The notes beneath the pieces were generated by a model that did not search any database, was not told the origin of the DNA, and saw only the letters and a list, made by a program, of their open reading frames with translations. A program made the translations under genes and the position numbers. From Meghimatium bilineatum (taxonomy: Eukaryota; Mollusca; Gastropoda; Stylommatophora; Philomycidae), in contig CM067306.1 in NCBI GenBank assembly GCA_034231615.1, positions 63,288,813-63,352,812 on the forward strand: a stretch of 64,000 bases of DNA, read 5' to 3'. Shown here piece after piece: positions 1-11,647 of this stretch. Within the stretch, counting starts at the first letter, position 1, and the number at the start of each line of letters is the position of its first letter.

Positions 1-59
1 TATTCCGTATAGTCTACGACGGACGAACACTATCTTGAAAATAATAACATGGGATCTCC

Positions 60-755
60 ATGATCTATCTGTCAATCTATCTCGGTGACGTGTTCTGTAA
101 AACACGTTGTCCTTAATTCTACCCTGTAAGTCTTTCGTTTATGTGCGAACTGCCCAGCCTACTCCAGTGACATGCTCAGAAGGTATTTGATATATTGTGT
201 TCATCGTAGTCTTGGTTTGCCTCTTGTCCTCTTACCTGGAACTCTTCCCTCAATGACTCATCTTTCTCAGCCATTGTATCTTTATGTATGTCTGAATATG
301 TCTGAAATATTTTAGATTGCGTTTTTCAAACTTCTTATGAGCAAGTCCATTTTAATGTTCATTTCTTTACGGAGTTCTGTGTGCTTTTTTTTTGTTAGGA
401 CTTTCTAGGACGTTTCTATAAAATTTACTTTTAAATGTCTTTCCATTTCCTGTTGCATATGTCAATGCCCACATCTCACAACCATATTTTGCCAATGGAA
501 AAATATAGCTTCTTAATAGTTGTAAAAGTGGTGGGGTTTTTTTTTAGATTATGTTTTTTATCTATGATGTTTTTGTGTGTGGGGATATTGCTAATGTCCT
601 AATCTCTGCTAAGCGATCTCCATTGGTTGACCCGAGATATTCATAGTTGTTCACATTTCTATCTGTCTCTTTGTCAATGACTATTGTTAAGTATAAGTTT
701 ATTTCTGTTTATACACGTTATTTTTATCTTTCTTGCTTTGAGTAAAAGACTCAAA
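60..755 (-). mobile_element. LINE-B 3' fragment (non-LTR retrotransposon)
   Basis: The minus strand reads as a decayed C-terminal LINE peptide with a GKRTRGKPRLR motif followed by an in-frame TGA where related copies have W. Upstream of this are pieces resembling YGCE and KCYRRV-type segments. Frameshifts and stops show it is inactive. The same family recurs at 2590, 12683, 22990 and 50860. Confidence 0.6.
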
Positions 756-1600
756 AAGCCTCACTATATTGTGTAACTGACATAATCATGTGTTCTAAAC
801 CTGTGAGGTTTTTTGATATAAGAGTGGGGTTTATATGCATACCTGTTTTCTGCAATCTCATGTCCTCTGATATTAAACGTACCTGTTTATAATGTTGGAC
901 TTCTCGTTCATTTTCTGTAATGTATTCTCCGTTTATGTTGAACACATGTGGTACTTGAGCATGAGGATAAACGGGAATTGAACTAGGTACTTTCTGGCGG
1001 CACCGACTCGCCTTGCTACTAAAGTTGACGGTTTTTCCGTCATTCACTAACCATATCCCTAATAAAAGATGTGATTTTGTCAAGACATTCAAATTTTGTA
1101 CTCAAGTCACTGAAAACGACGGACCAATCGAGACAAGAACTATTGATGATGTTCGTCCGACGCGATCGACGATGACCAAAAACTCAACCATAATAATAAT
1201 AACAATAAATAATAAAAATAATAAAAGTTAATAGTGCGTTTTTAAATGACTAGCAAGTCCAATGCGCGCACAAAATGTTCTTTTACAGAATTGACAACAA
1301 TAGAGGGTACCTGTGTGAGGTTGAGATGTTTTTTTCTTTTCTACGTGTCCGCTTCTGTCTTGCAGTATCTTGTCTGAATTCTTCCGCCGCTAGTGCTCCC
1401 GTTCTAATGCTGTAACTACCATGCTGTTCTAAAATAAATGGGTTGAGAAATGACTAGCGCTGAAGTTGGTTTATAGTGTGGAAGAGTTTCGCTAATCGTC
1501 AACCACACTCTCTCTCCTGAGTTTTATCTTGGTCTAGTGGCAAGTCAATTAAAAAATATATTTCTCACGGTTTGTCATTTTAAAATATCTAGCCAGGAAA
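756..1600. other. Intergenic, no gene recognised
   Basis: A 113-codon minus-strand ORF (751-1092) lies here. It may continue the neighbouring LINE but shows no family motif I recognise. An AAT-rich stretch lies near 1190-1230. I see no exon signals. Confidence 0.4.
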
Positions 1601-1610
1601 TTGATTTTCC

Positions 1611-1636
1611 TTTTTTTTTTGGGGGGGGGGGGGGGG
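1611..1636. repeat. Homopolymer T/G tract
   Basis: A poly-T run is followed directly by about 17 G. This is a likely sequencing or assembly weak point. Confidence 0.9.
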
Positions 1637-1674
1637 AAATATCTATGTCTTAATATTTTGTGGCCTTTCAATAA

Positions 1675-1835
1675 AAACTGACATTTATTTTGAGGCTTCA
1701 ACTGACACTTATTTTGAGGCTTCAAATGATATTTATTTTGTGGCTTCAACAAGTCTTATTTTGAGGCTTCACCTGAGGCTTATTTTGAGGCTTCAACTGA
1801 GTCTTATGTTGAGACTTCTACTGACACTTATTTGA
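1675..1835. repeat. About 28-bp imperfect minisatellite
   Basis: The core TTATTTTGAGGCTTCAACTG recurs about six times with drift. The minus-strand ORF with repeated LKPQNK is a by-product. Confidence 0.8.
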
Positions 1836-2589
1836 TTCCCAACTAGACTCAATACGCTTTACTATCTCGAGAACTCCGCATTTCAGAAGATGAGAAAACG
1901 TGCTTAATGGCATCTAGTCCAGGTGCTATTTTTTGTTGTTGTTTTTTTTGGGGTACTTTCCAGCGCCATCCTAATCTCTTCAACTGTGATAGTCATATGT
2001 TTTTCCATGCTCAAATTCTTACACGTGTCTGTAATTTTTGTCCTGTTTTCTTGATATGCCTCCACATTTCTCTGACCAATTTGTGCTTATAAAGTGTGCC
2101 AGCAACTCCGCACCTTTTGTATCTTCCGCCTTCTGCCAGACCGAATCAGCACTCTGAAACTCGACAGCTGTCATGCGGCTTGTCATACCATTCATGGATT
2201 TGTGTTAAAGCCAGAACGATTCTAGTAACTTTTCACGTGTGATTTCATGGCAACATTCGTTTCATTTTGACACCTTTGATAACTTTGCAATATAGTTTAA
2301 TGATTGTACTATGTTATTTTTCTTCTGTTTCCATTGTGCAACCTACATGGGCTAACCAGCCACAAGTTTCCTCACGTCTGCCATATTGCTACTGCTTTCC
2401 GTTTCTCACTCCGTTTCCTTTGCACCTCTCAGTTCCACCAATGGCCCGGAAAGGTACTTGTTTTTAGGCATGGTTTCGAAGCTTGTACCTCATAACTTGG
2501 TGATAGTAAGCAAGTTAGTATCAACAAGGCTCCCGTGTTTAAGCAGCAATAGTGATGTCCAAACTATAACATCTATTAAAACTGTTGCA

Positions 2590-2830
2590 CAGCGCAAACA
2601 AGGGAAAGCGGGTATGTTTGTTACGTACATGTGTTTTTCCAGTGACGACCTACAGCCGCGAAACATGGACAATAAATAAAACTACTTCCAAAAAGACAGA
2701 GATTTTTGAAATAAAGTGTTATAGAAGGGTTCAGAACATATCATGGACAGCAAGGAAGACCAACCAGACGTGCTAAGAAAAATCAATGTCCATGAAGCCT
2801 GGCTTCCAAGAAGGAAGTTAGATTTATTTC
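2590..2830 (+). mobile_element. LINE-B fragment
   Basis: The plus strand gives CVFPVTTYS, TWTINKTTSKK, CYRRVQNISWTARKTNQTC, then a stop and INVHEAWL. This is collinear with the better copies at 12683 and 22990, and is degenerate and 5' truncated. Confidence 0.65.
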
Positions 2831-4550
2831 TACCAAGCTGCCAACTATCTTCTGTTCATGTGGAAAAGATAAATGCAAATGCAGGAGATCATATCGTTCC
2901 GGTCCGAATAAAACTTTGTGTAGAAATCCAAACTTGCATGGGGTGCTCGTGATGTTCAGTGGATGGCTGTCACATTCCACGGAGATTTAAATTTGCCCAG
3001 AAGTCAAGCAGAAGTCAAGCAGAAATATTTCGGGTCGTAAATTTCACATATCGCCGCCAAGCTTTATCATAACATCGTTTATTCAATCTCCGTAAAGGGA
3101 CTGTGTAACTAGACGTTTTTCTCAAACAGTCTCGTCACAATAAACGTGACTGTTTTAACTAGTCCAGTGTTTCTCAATCTGAGGCACTGAATGTACTGTT
3201 TTAACAAGAACAGTGTTTCAAATACTTTTCTGTAAAAGTAAAGTGGCATTGTTGTCCCTGACCCACTCGAGCGAGTCGACATGTTATTGATTCTCGTTAG
3301 TATATCAAGCATTCATAAAATGTATATTGCAGATGTTGCAAGTGGTAAACCTTTAGACACTGTTGCCACATCGGCTACTTTACGAAAAAAATATCAAATT
3401 TGGGTATTCATAAAAGCTATTGGTAATGGCTATTTTCTCGACCAGTTTTTTTTTCGTTTCTATTTTGTCACATTTGTACATATTTCGAAATTTTCTTGTT
3501 TAAATTTCGCTATAAATGGACGGCCTTTTCCCCTGTTTCCTTCTATAATTCCCTCTAGTAACAGTCCCTCCATGCCATGTCTAATAATGTGACCGAAAAA
3601 ACTAGCTTGTTTAAAATATGGTGTTCATAAGCCTGCCTTCCTGGACGTTAATTATTCTTAATATTACATACTGAGTAATGCACAAGATACTATTTAATGC
3701 ACTAGATGCTACTTAATGCACTAGATGCTAGTTGGAATAATAAGTTAAATGATAATTTAGTTACTACATATTGAAACGTAAGATGTATAATTTTACCATG
3801 AAAAAGGGCCTTCATGTGTAGAACAATCTCGGATTATCAAAATTATATTAAAAGAACTTGCATTAAATTTGTCATCGTGAAATGAGTAAATATTGATAGT
3901 TGGAAAGATGTATTATAATTTTATAGAAAGATTACATCGTTGAAAATTCAGCATGGTTTGAGTAGTGTAAACGGAATTTTAAAATTAGTCAATTTTTTTT
4001 TTTTGTGAAGTTTCTTAAGGAACAATTTGGTCACAAACAGTTCTAATCATCTGGCAACATTGCATTTACAACACCTTGCATCAACTATTGCTCTGTCATT
4101 TCCAATAATTCCTGGAAAATGTATTTATTCTGAATAAGCAAACATATGCAAATTGAATGCATACGCCGTTAAACATCTAGGTCATCGATTGCGTGAGTGC
4201 ATCGAAGATCCAGTCACGTGTTATAGTTACTCACTAAATAGTAAACATTAAGTTTCCTGTGTCTGATTCATACCGCACGTACTGCATCCCAACTAGTAAG
4301 TAAGATAATATATTAACAATTGATTCGTCAGAATTTATTTAAGTGAAACTTTTTTAATCATTATTGTTTTCTATTGTTTTTTTGTGATTTTGAAAGTTGG
4401 ACACTCACAGCAGATATAGAAAGACGGTTATAGGCCCTTTTAATACGAATTTCACATACAAAATTAGCTCTATATTCTATGGAAATCATAAGACAAGTGT
4501 GAACATAAAAACAAAAGAGGTATGCTCATAAGTCCACAACAATAATTGTT
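2831..4550. other. Intergenic, nothing recognised
   Basis: AT-rich sequence with short ORFs only. There are two small local repeats (an ACTTAATGCACTAGATGCT-like unit near 3690-3730 and a short duplication near 3000). No gene or element signature is visible. Confidence 0.4.
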
Positions 4551-4554
4551 GTCA

Positions 4555-4800
4555 TTAGTAAAAGGACACAAACTTGCATGGTTTGGAAATGTATGCCAAC
4601 ACGATTCCTTGTCAAAAACGATATTCCAGGGAACAGCCAAAGGTGGAAGAAATAGAAAAGGATAAATAAAATCATGGTCAGACAACACAAAACATCGTTG
4701 AAGATAGAAATCACTGGAAGATTTTGTCTTAATGCATCCAAGGCAGTGCCTCATACGACCCTAACGTGTTGTGGTGGTCTTATGGACGGACGGATTTAAA
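4555..4800 (+). mobile_element. LINE-D 3' fragment
   Basis: Reading across frameshifts, the plus strand matches the LINE-D ending: a KRTQLAWFGHV-like stretch, HDSLSK, then GTAKGGR-like and a terminal GLMDGRI. The antisense ORF of 94 codons is a shadow of this element. Confidence 0.55.
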
Positions 4801-4838
4801 TTATCACTAATTCTGCGTTTCAGAATTCATGAACTTCT

Positions 4839-4876
4839 ACACGATAAAGGATATTAGCTGAAACGTCGTTCGCTCT
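4839..4876 (+). ncRNA. Degenerate hammerhead-like (Penelope-type) motif
   Basis: GATAAAG, a short hairpin-like spacer, then CTGAAACGTCG resembles the GAAAC half of the motif at 20430. The CUGAUGA half is not intact. Low confidence. Confidence 0.25.
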
Positions 4877-5640
4877 TAGACTTATACCATGTTTGTGTTG
4901 TTTTACGCCACTTACACTGATTCAATGATGATAATGATGATGACACAATATTTGAACCACCACATTCTTTATTTCTGTCATTAGATTCTATTCTTAATAA
5001 TTATACGAGATATATACATTCAGTAAATAAACAACACAGACATACAAATTGATTATATTAAAGAACAATTCATAGATAAATTTCATCGATGAGTGAGAAT
5101 GGTGACTAAAGTTACATATTCTACTATTGTCTAGTTTATAGAACCATAACCATTTACTGAAATCCGGAAGGGTCGACGAAAAATTGAAAATAAACGAAGG
5201 AAATTAACTCAAAACTAAAAAGCAACATGCAAAACAGTTAACGGGAATTATTGCGGAACAATTAGAGATAATTTAATAAAGATTTTTCTTTTTAAGAAAT
5301 TGGCCCAAAACAAAACAAAAAACAATTTAAAAAAATAAGATAACCCAAGATCCTAAGATCTGATCGAAAAAGCCAAGAAAGTGGGGGAGAAGCCAAGGAG
5401 TGGTAAAGTTGATGGTAGATATTCCTAGAAATTGAAATTTTCCTTGAAAAATAACAATTTCAGATTAATTCCTAGATTATAGTTACCACTCAACATTTTT
5501 TTAATTTCCATATTTGGGGATACAAATTTACAGAAAAGCCCATCACTTATATATTTGTATATTTCTTGATGTATTTTATGTTTACAGATGTGGAATTTCT
5601 GTATATACAAATATTGATAATCTAGATCTTGGAGGGATCC
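4877..5640. other. Intergenic, nothing recognised
   Basis: Strongly AT-rich with no domain-bearing ORF and no repeat array. Confidence 0.4.
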
Positions 5641-6299
5641 CCGACCCCCGTTAGTATTCTATAATTCTTTATTCCATCTCTTCAATTATAGACATTCATT
5701 ACTTACGAAAAGATACCGGTTTGCTATTGCTAACTAAATTTTAGTTATTCTAAGGTTATTTAGAAAGTCTGAACATTCTCCATACAGAAAAACAATGAAT
5801 GTACTTATAAGTTGTGTTCGTACTAAAATTATTCATTTTAATGTTCACTGTATAGTTATGCTGAAATCGGATGCGTCTTGTCGAAAGTCACAGATATCGC
5901 AGATTATTAGTAAACCATGACATAGACACTGTTCTCCGGACAACATCTTACTGATTTGCAGGAGTATAAGAACGTGAGCAGGAGAAGGGCAGAACATAAT
6001 GTACAAAAACCATTTTTAGTTGTGGCTTCACTGGTAACTAAAAAGCAGACAATTTGACACAAACGGGGGACAAAATCTCCCTCGTAACACAAAGCATCAG
6101 GGTAGTAAAGTTCTCCATTTTCTCCATCTCTACTACTGGTGTTGAATGTATTGTTCCTGTAAGTTATTCTATCGTATGGTGATTTGTTTTTGCTATCACG
6201 AAAACGTATGTTCTCCGTGTTTACTGTATTAGGTGTCATCTTGATTACAAAGCTATCACTTGGACATCCTGCTCATGTGAGACATGTACACATCATTCT

Positions 6300-6705
6300 A
6301 CATTTATACACGGGTAGAATAGATAATATTTATACATGGGTAGAATAGATTTATAATATTTTACATGGGTAGAATAGATAATATTTATACATGGGTAGAA
6401 TAGATAATATTTATATATGGGTAGAATAGATAATATTTATACATGGGTAGAATAGATAATATTTATACATGGGTAGAATAGATAATATTTATACATGGGT
6501 AGAATAGATAATATTTATACATGGGTAGAATAGATAATATTTATACATGGGTAGAATAGATAATATTTATACATGGGTAGAATAGATAATATTTATACAT
6601 GGGTAGAATAGATAATATTTATACATGGGTAGAATAGATAATATTTATACATGGGTAGAATAGAGAGTATTTATACATGGGTAGAATAGAGAGTATTTAT
6701 ATCAG
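6300..6705. repeat. 24-bp minisatellite, about 16-17 copies
   Basis: The unit ATTTATACATGGGTAGAATA plus GATA is repeated with few changes. Unit C has about 6 copies (45660) and unit B has one (23470), so this is an expansion of ancestral single-copy sequence. Confidence 0.9.
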
Positions 6706-7045
6706 TATCTACGAAGAATACTCGGAATGTCATTATGAGATAGAATTAGAAACGATAACATCAGACAGATAACCAAAACAATACCAGTATCGGAACACAT
6801 CACAAGACAACAAAACAAGTGGTTTTTACACGCTTCAAGACAACCAACAGTCAGCATGACATAAATGGCCATGACACATAGCTATCACGGCTATAAAACC
6901 AGAGACAGACCATGTAAAAGATGGACCACATAATTAAAAGAAGCCACGAGAACAAGCTTACAAAAAGCACACAAGATATCTTCAGAGAACTCTTCCACCA
7001 CTGACACCGTAAGACAAACAAGGGCCATAGCGCATAGATAGAGTA
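6706..7045 (+). mobile_element. LINE-A 3' fragment
   Basis: Plus-strand pieces such as CTACGAAGAATACTCGGAAT and GAACACATCACAAGACAACA match the copy at 24815 (RRILGVSLRERIRN ... EHIRRQQIKWF). The fragment ends in the CTCTTCCACCACTGACACC-type 3' UTR just before GCATAGATAGA. Confidence 0.65.
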
Positions 7046-7229
7046 TTTATAAATTAGTTAATATCTCCAAGGACATGTCAGACTTAAACAAAAAAATATC
7101 GGAATATAGATAGGATTTCAGAATAAAAAGAAAACACACAAACATACAAAAATATCAAATGAAGGTGTGTAGTAGTTATCATTTTTAAACATGCAGCCTT
7201 TCTTTCCACGAATGGTAAACAGAGGTTAG

Positions 7230-7775
7230 TGAACACCCCCTCCAGCATGATAAGCTGATGGATTTATTGAAACTGGGATCAAATCACCTATGGTCTTGTC
7301 CGGTGTGCCCTGATGATAACCTGCACTTGTATCGATAATTCATATCGAGTGCCATCTCCGCATCTAAGGTTGACTGCATCAGATCTCCAAAATCCTATGT
7401 CTCTTACCTTGGTGGTGCCCCCTGAGAGACAGTATCCTATAATCTCAGTATGTTCTCTACCACTTGTAGGACATGCCTGCTGAAATCAGAATTTGCCATC
7501 AAGTAAGGTCTTCAACAAGGAGTCTCTGTTTTAGTATGTCTAAAACATTATATGTTTATTTTATACATCTTTTCAGTTGTTGTTTTTCTCAAATACAGTG
7601 TTGCCACAATTTATTTATATTCTTCTCTTTCCTTGCATTGTCGTTATTCTTCTATGTGTCCACATCTCAGAGACATCAATTATGTCTTTTGTGCCCATTA
7701 CCCATGTTTCTGAGCCATACATTAGTGTAGATTATATGAAGCATTTTACAATATTTTCATTGTTTGTTTGAGATT
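7230..7775 (-). mobile_element. LINE-F fragment abutting gene 1
   Basis: The minus strand encodes YGSETWVM and EMW.HRRI-like residues. The rest is the LINE 3' region, collinear with 25400-26700 (B) and 46030-46575 (C). Its presence upstream of exon 1 in all three units dates the insertion before the duplications. Confidence 0.6.
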
Positions 7776-7810
7776 GGTTTCATGCCTTCACAATGTATGT
7801 ACATCTATCT

Positions 7811-7816
7811 CTGCAG
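7811..7816 (+). promoter_or_regulatory. Splice acceptor before coding exon 1 of gene 1
   Basis: A pyrimidine-rich ATCTATCTCTGCAG precedes GTATCTCAACATGG. The same junction occurs at 28657 and 46611. Unit B lacks 4 bp just upstream, so upstream in-frame ATGs are not conserved. This supports an unseen non-coding 5' exon and an ATG at 7827. Confidence 0.6.
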
Positions 7817-7826
7817 GTATCTCAAC

Positions 7827-8013
7827 ATGGCGCTCAATACATTTGCCACAGTAGGTCTGTCATTACTGGCCATTGGTCTGTTGCTTCACATTATTGGTCT
7901 AGCTACACCAGAGTGGTCAGTTTCAACGTATGGAAATTATAAAGTGTCATCTGGACTGTGGGAATATTGCAGCGGCTCTACATGTGTCAGCTATACCTCC
8001 TCTCAGAAATCAT
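7827..8013 (+). CDS. Gene 1 exon 1: TM1 and extracellular loop 1
   Basis: This exon carries 62 codons plus one base. It starts MALNTFATVGLSLLAIG, runs through TM1 to ATPEW (W30), then GLWEYC and TCVSY, and ends AAA TCA T before GTACGT. ATG 7827 is chosen because the Met-Ala start is shared by all three paralogues, while upstream frames differ by a 4-bp indel. The donor is GT at 8014. Intron 1 (8014-11215) holds LINE-C and LINE-H copies and a TTAG array. Confidence 0.85.
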
Positions 8014-8815
8014 GTACGTTCACCATATATTTCTCTATCTTCTTCATGTGCAGGACCGTTGTGTCCTTTCAGTAAATACTTGAAGAAATATTATGAGCCA
8101 CTACATTGACTTTCAATAAAAAGATTCATTCATTAGATGTCATGCCGGCTGTGTTGGCGTTCGTAGCTCGCCACACCTCTCTATCTCCAGTATTATGTAT
8201 CAAGATCGTTTTTGTTTCCCGGCCGTGCCGTGTTGTCGTTTTCTTATATTATTAATTAATATCCGTTTCGCATTTGACTCTCAAAGCCATCACATTAGTT
8301 GTCCTCGCCACCGTGCATGGTATTCTCAGCATTCTTCTGTAGAACCACATCTCTACTGCATATAGTGTCCCACTTTCCTGTTTAAAAATATGATAAATGA
8401 ACTTATGTGTTCGTATTTTGATGCGGGATAAAATGAGTATATTTAAAAATTACACGACAGCAAAGGATTGCACATTTTTGATCTAAACAGAAATGTCATT
8501 GAGTGTGGTCGAAAAAGTCGAAATATTTGCCGTGTGGATACGATGAGTTGAAGCTGCCTAAGAAATAAGCCTCACTGCACACAATATGGCTATGACACAA
8601 AATATGGCTATGACACAAAATATGGCCATCACTCAAAATATACGGATGTTTTGTGTGTGTATCTTGAGAAAGAACTTTTGGTTGAAACGTTGAATATGAT
8701 TTGTGTATTGTAATTTGTATGGTTTTTTTGTGTGTGCACATTATTTCCCACTAGTTCTAGTTATAGTCTGTCATGTCTGATTGAAGCGATTATATAAACC
8801 TGTGTTTTACGTAAG
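8014..8815. other. Intron 1 of gene 1, proximal part
   Basis: It matches the gene 3 intron for only about 50 bp and then diverges. It lacks the SINE plus LINE block that units B and C share here. A three-copy ACAAAATATGGCTATGAC repeat lies near 8580-8640. Confidence 0.5.
8655..8705 (+). ncRNA. Degenerate Penelope-type hammerhead-like motif
   Basis: CTTGAGAAAGAACTTTTGGT then TGAAACGTTGA shows a spacer plus GAAAC arrangement like the motif near 19030, but without CUGAUGA. Relic or coincidence. Confidence 0.3.
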
Positions 8816-8824
8816 TACAGGCTC

Positions 8825-9245
8825 TTTAAACTAGGATCTGATGCAGACACAGATTCATTGGGAAGGTCATTCAATACGTATGTCAGGTCATCGCCTGCCA
8901 AAGATACTGTGAGCTAGAGAAGGGTAGGCGATCTCAAGGTGGCCAAAAGAAGCGCTACAGAGACTCGTTCAAGACCTCATTGAAAGCCTTTGACATAGAC
9001 CAAGATACATGAAAAAAAACCTGCACAAAATAGATCTACATGGCACTCTGCAGTCAAAACCAGTCACATCATCTTGTGGAAAGAGAAATGAAGCAGCTCA
9101 ACAGCGGAGAGTAGCTAGAAAGTCACGCATAAACCAAAAATAGTGAATTTCTACAGTGGTCATTATAGGCCCGAACTGTCCAAGGACAACTGCGGCTCGA
9201 ATATGGTTTGTTAGCCGTCTACGAACTCATAGGTATGGAAATAAC
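8825..9245 (+). mobile_element. LINE-C 3' fragment in intron 1
   Basis: The plus strand reads ELEKGRRSQGGQKKRYRDSF then SLKAFDIDQDT and a stop, and further on a decayed C2H2-like tail. It is collinear with 14640-14990 and with 49375-49775, which sits at the matching place in gene 3. Defective. Confidence 0.65.
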
Positions 9246-9304
9246 TCTAAGTCAATTTCAAAAGTAGATGTAACAAATGATCTTCATCATTCATGATCCA
9301 CAAA

Positions 9305-9342
<38 letters not shown>

Positions 9343-9705
9343 TGCGTGTCTATTTATATATGTATATGTATGTATGTATAAACGCATAGGAAGATAGCTC
9401 ACAATTTCTGTGCCATATTGTGCCTGGAATGTATCGTAAATAATGGAAGACACACACACACATGGTACTGATAATGTTGACTTTTTGATGTTAATCAAAT
9501 TCAATTTGAAACTTAAGATATCATTATACTCGCAGAATGATAAAGAAGCACGGTCCCACCGAGACAAGCCTCCGCAGAATGTCTTTTGAGAATTTATCAC
9601 AGAAACCGACCTTGCTGTGTAGACACGCTAACTGCTAATGATAAGAAATGCTAAACATAGGGTTATATTGATTGTTGTTTTGTAATTTATATGTACCATG
9701 GAGTT
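9246..9705. other. Intron sequence conserved with unit C, includes (TA)n
   Basis: It matches about 49790-50240 in gene 3. A TA dinucleotide tract lies at about 9308-9340. The part near 9520-9560 corresponds to the single-copy ancestor of the 39-bp array in unit B. Confidence 0.6.
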
Positions 9706-10485
9706 ACCACACCTGGTCTAGAAAATATCACTAGGTTAGCTAGATACAATCTCAGCTAGTGTACAAGGAAAGGAATGGCGGCTTCCTTGTTTTGCAAAAT
9801 GTTTTAGTCATTCGCCGGCAACGTGCGATACTTAGATCATAACCTACAGAAACATGTTACCTTGATTTCCGAGATGGTCAGCAAGTATCGAACCATAAAT
9901 AATGAAAATACTATGACTAGCATATTGCATGGCGCCAGATAGCGACAGACCAGACATTTTATGATCATGTTTAGTGAGATAAATAGTTTGTTGAAAGGGT
10001 TATTTTGAATGAATGGCTAGAATGTAGACGCACCAAACATCTTTGAAAGCAATGGAGTGAGAATCGTGGTTTGACAAGATCACTTGAATAGAGAACGGGG
10101 AGGAACAAAAAGGGAAGAGAGATTGAAGATTTTGGAGGAAAAAGACAAAATTAGAGTTCGGGAGAGAGTCCCGGATAACAGTTCGATGTTCGGACTGAAG
10201 AGATAGTCCAGGACCAGAGAGACGGTTGCGTCTATAATGGTACAGTCATCTAAAATATTTTTAGATATTTGTTATTTGCCTTGATTCAGAGAGATATTCG
10301 AGTCTACAGATACTCAGTATATGTTTTGTAAGATTGTGCATGCTGCAATCTTTAATATTGTGAATAATAAAAAAAAACTGTCGTCGTATGTTGTTATATG
10401 TTGGAGTTCACGAGTGGAGTCTTTAATATAATGTCAGTGATATTGAAATTGTCAAGAATGTAGTATTATACGGTAGCTTCTCTTA
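9706..10485. other. Intron 1 of gene 1, nothing recognised
   Basis: No ORF of note, no array and no element motif seen. Confidence 0.4.
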
Positions 10486-10614
10486 TGTTAGTTAGTTAGT
10501 TAGTGTTTAGATAGTTAGTTAGTTAGTTAGTTAGTGTTTAGATAGTTAGTTAGTTAGTGTTTAGTTAGTTAGTTAGTTAGTGTTTAGATAGTTAGTTAGT
10601 TAGTTAGTTGGTTG

Positions 10615-10680
<66 letters not shown>
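10486..10680. repeat. (TTAG)n array, LINE tail expansion
   Basis: Tandem TTAG is interrupted several times by GTGTTTAGATA. It abuts the 3' end of a minus-strand LINE-H. The second LINE-H copy at 51346 has only about five TTAG at the same point, so the array is read as an expanded retrotransposon tail. Confidence 0.8.
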
Positions 10681-11140
10681 CGTCGGATCATCATCACTGC
10701 TAACTGAACACGTCCATAGTTGCTCCGATCTCTCCTTGAGTGTATCCGCCATTACACCTCTGCTGACAGTACCGGTCCTATGCTGGTTGACCATCATTCT
10801 TCTGCGTCCACCAAAATGTTCACTTCTAGCAACACCGCATTTCAATCCGTGATCTTTAATCCCGGCCATTGTAATTGAATAATCATCCACATTAGTCTCA
10901 CTCTCGCGTGCTTATCTCTTAAGGAGTTCAAAACGTCAGTGCGTCCATTGCCAAATCGCCCTGTGCCACAATCGCGCACGATGCAGGTTGATCCGCTCTT
11001 TCATTGTCTCGAATACCCACATGTCCCCGCACGAAAAAAAATGTACCCACTTTAAGGCCTCAATCCATTTTCCACGAACAACACCCACTTGTACCTTCCT
11101 AATCTTACTCATAGAGTACCTCATGTAATAGTATCTAAGG
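10681..11140 (-). mobile_element. LINE-H 3' fragment (RNase H-bearing LINE)
   Basis: The minus strand encodes a gapped version of the peptide seen intact at 51346-51721: RNase H end with a changed ERADQLAS, then IKDHGLKCGVARSEHFGG and TGTVSRGVMADTLKERSEQL. Short indels break the frame. It is absent from the matching place in units B and C, so the insertion is specific to unit A. Confidence 0.7.
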
Positions 11141-11165
11141 GTACTGCCCAGCACAGGAAAATGTG

Positions 11166-11189
11166 ATATATATATATATATATATATAG
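11166..11189. repeat. (TA)n just upstream of exon 2
   Basis: A TA tract 27-50 bp before the exon 2 acceptor. TA-rich tracts also precede exon 2 in genes 2 (34950-34990) and 3 (about 50450). Confidence 0.85.
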
Positions 11190-11215
11190 TTTTCATTTCT
11201 CTCTATATCATTCAG

Positions 11216-11371
11216 CTGCTGTTGAAGCTAGTGGAGCATTCTCCATCATTGGAATGTTGGCTGCGATTGCTGCTCTGGCTGCAGGCTGCTTTCATTTCGT
11301 GATGGGCGTCATAGGAAAGCCCCAGAACCCATTACTGCCTACGGTTACAGCTGCTGCTAGTGGGATATCAC
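11216..11371 (+). CDS. Gene 1 exon 2: TM2 and start of TM3
   Basis: 156 nt, symmetric phase 1 on both sides. The acceptor is CATTCAG and the donor C/GTAAGA. It encodes the AFSIIGMLAAIAALAAGCF helix and the short MGVIGKPQNP loop, which is almost unchanged in all three genes, then leads into TM3. Confidence 0.88.
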
Positions 11372-11647
11372 GTAAGAGATGTTCTATAATTATGTTCTAT
11401 GTGTGGTAAGAGATGTTCTATAATTATGTTCTATGTGTGGTATAATGTAACTATTTGCTGGTAACTAGAGTTTAGTGATAATGTTATACCTAGACTTACA
11501 CTCAACTTTATTCAACTGTCTCTCGTTGCATCCACGAACATCTAGATATATTAACAAATTACAAACTACTGCTTAACAGTTTAATCGGTATTTCCTTTGG
11601 AATTTCTCGTTTTCAACAAATTCTCAATGTCAAACTAAGTAACGTGT
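11372..11647. other. Intron 2 of gene 1, proximal part
   Basis: Closely matches 50645-50840 in gene 3. It includes a local duplication of GATGTTCTATAATTATGTTC. Confidence 0.6.

Noticed and set aside
751-1092. Possible 113-residue gene on the minus strand
   Set aside because: No recognisable family, adjacent to a LINE in the same orientation, and no splice or promoter evidence; kept only as a note.
7764-7826. Longer N-terminus for genes 1 and 3 (MFEIGFM...)
   Set aside because: The upstream frame is not conserved in gene 2 (4-bp indel), lies in LINE-F-derived sequence, and a splice acceptor sits just before the ATG.
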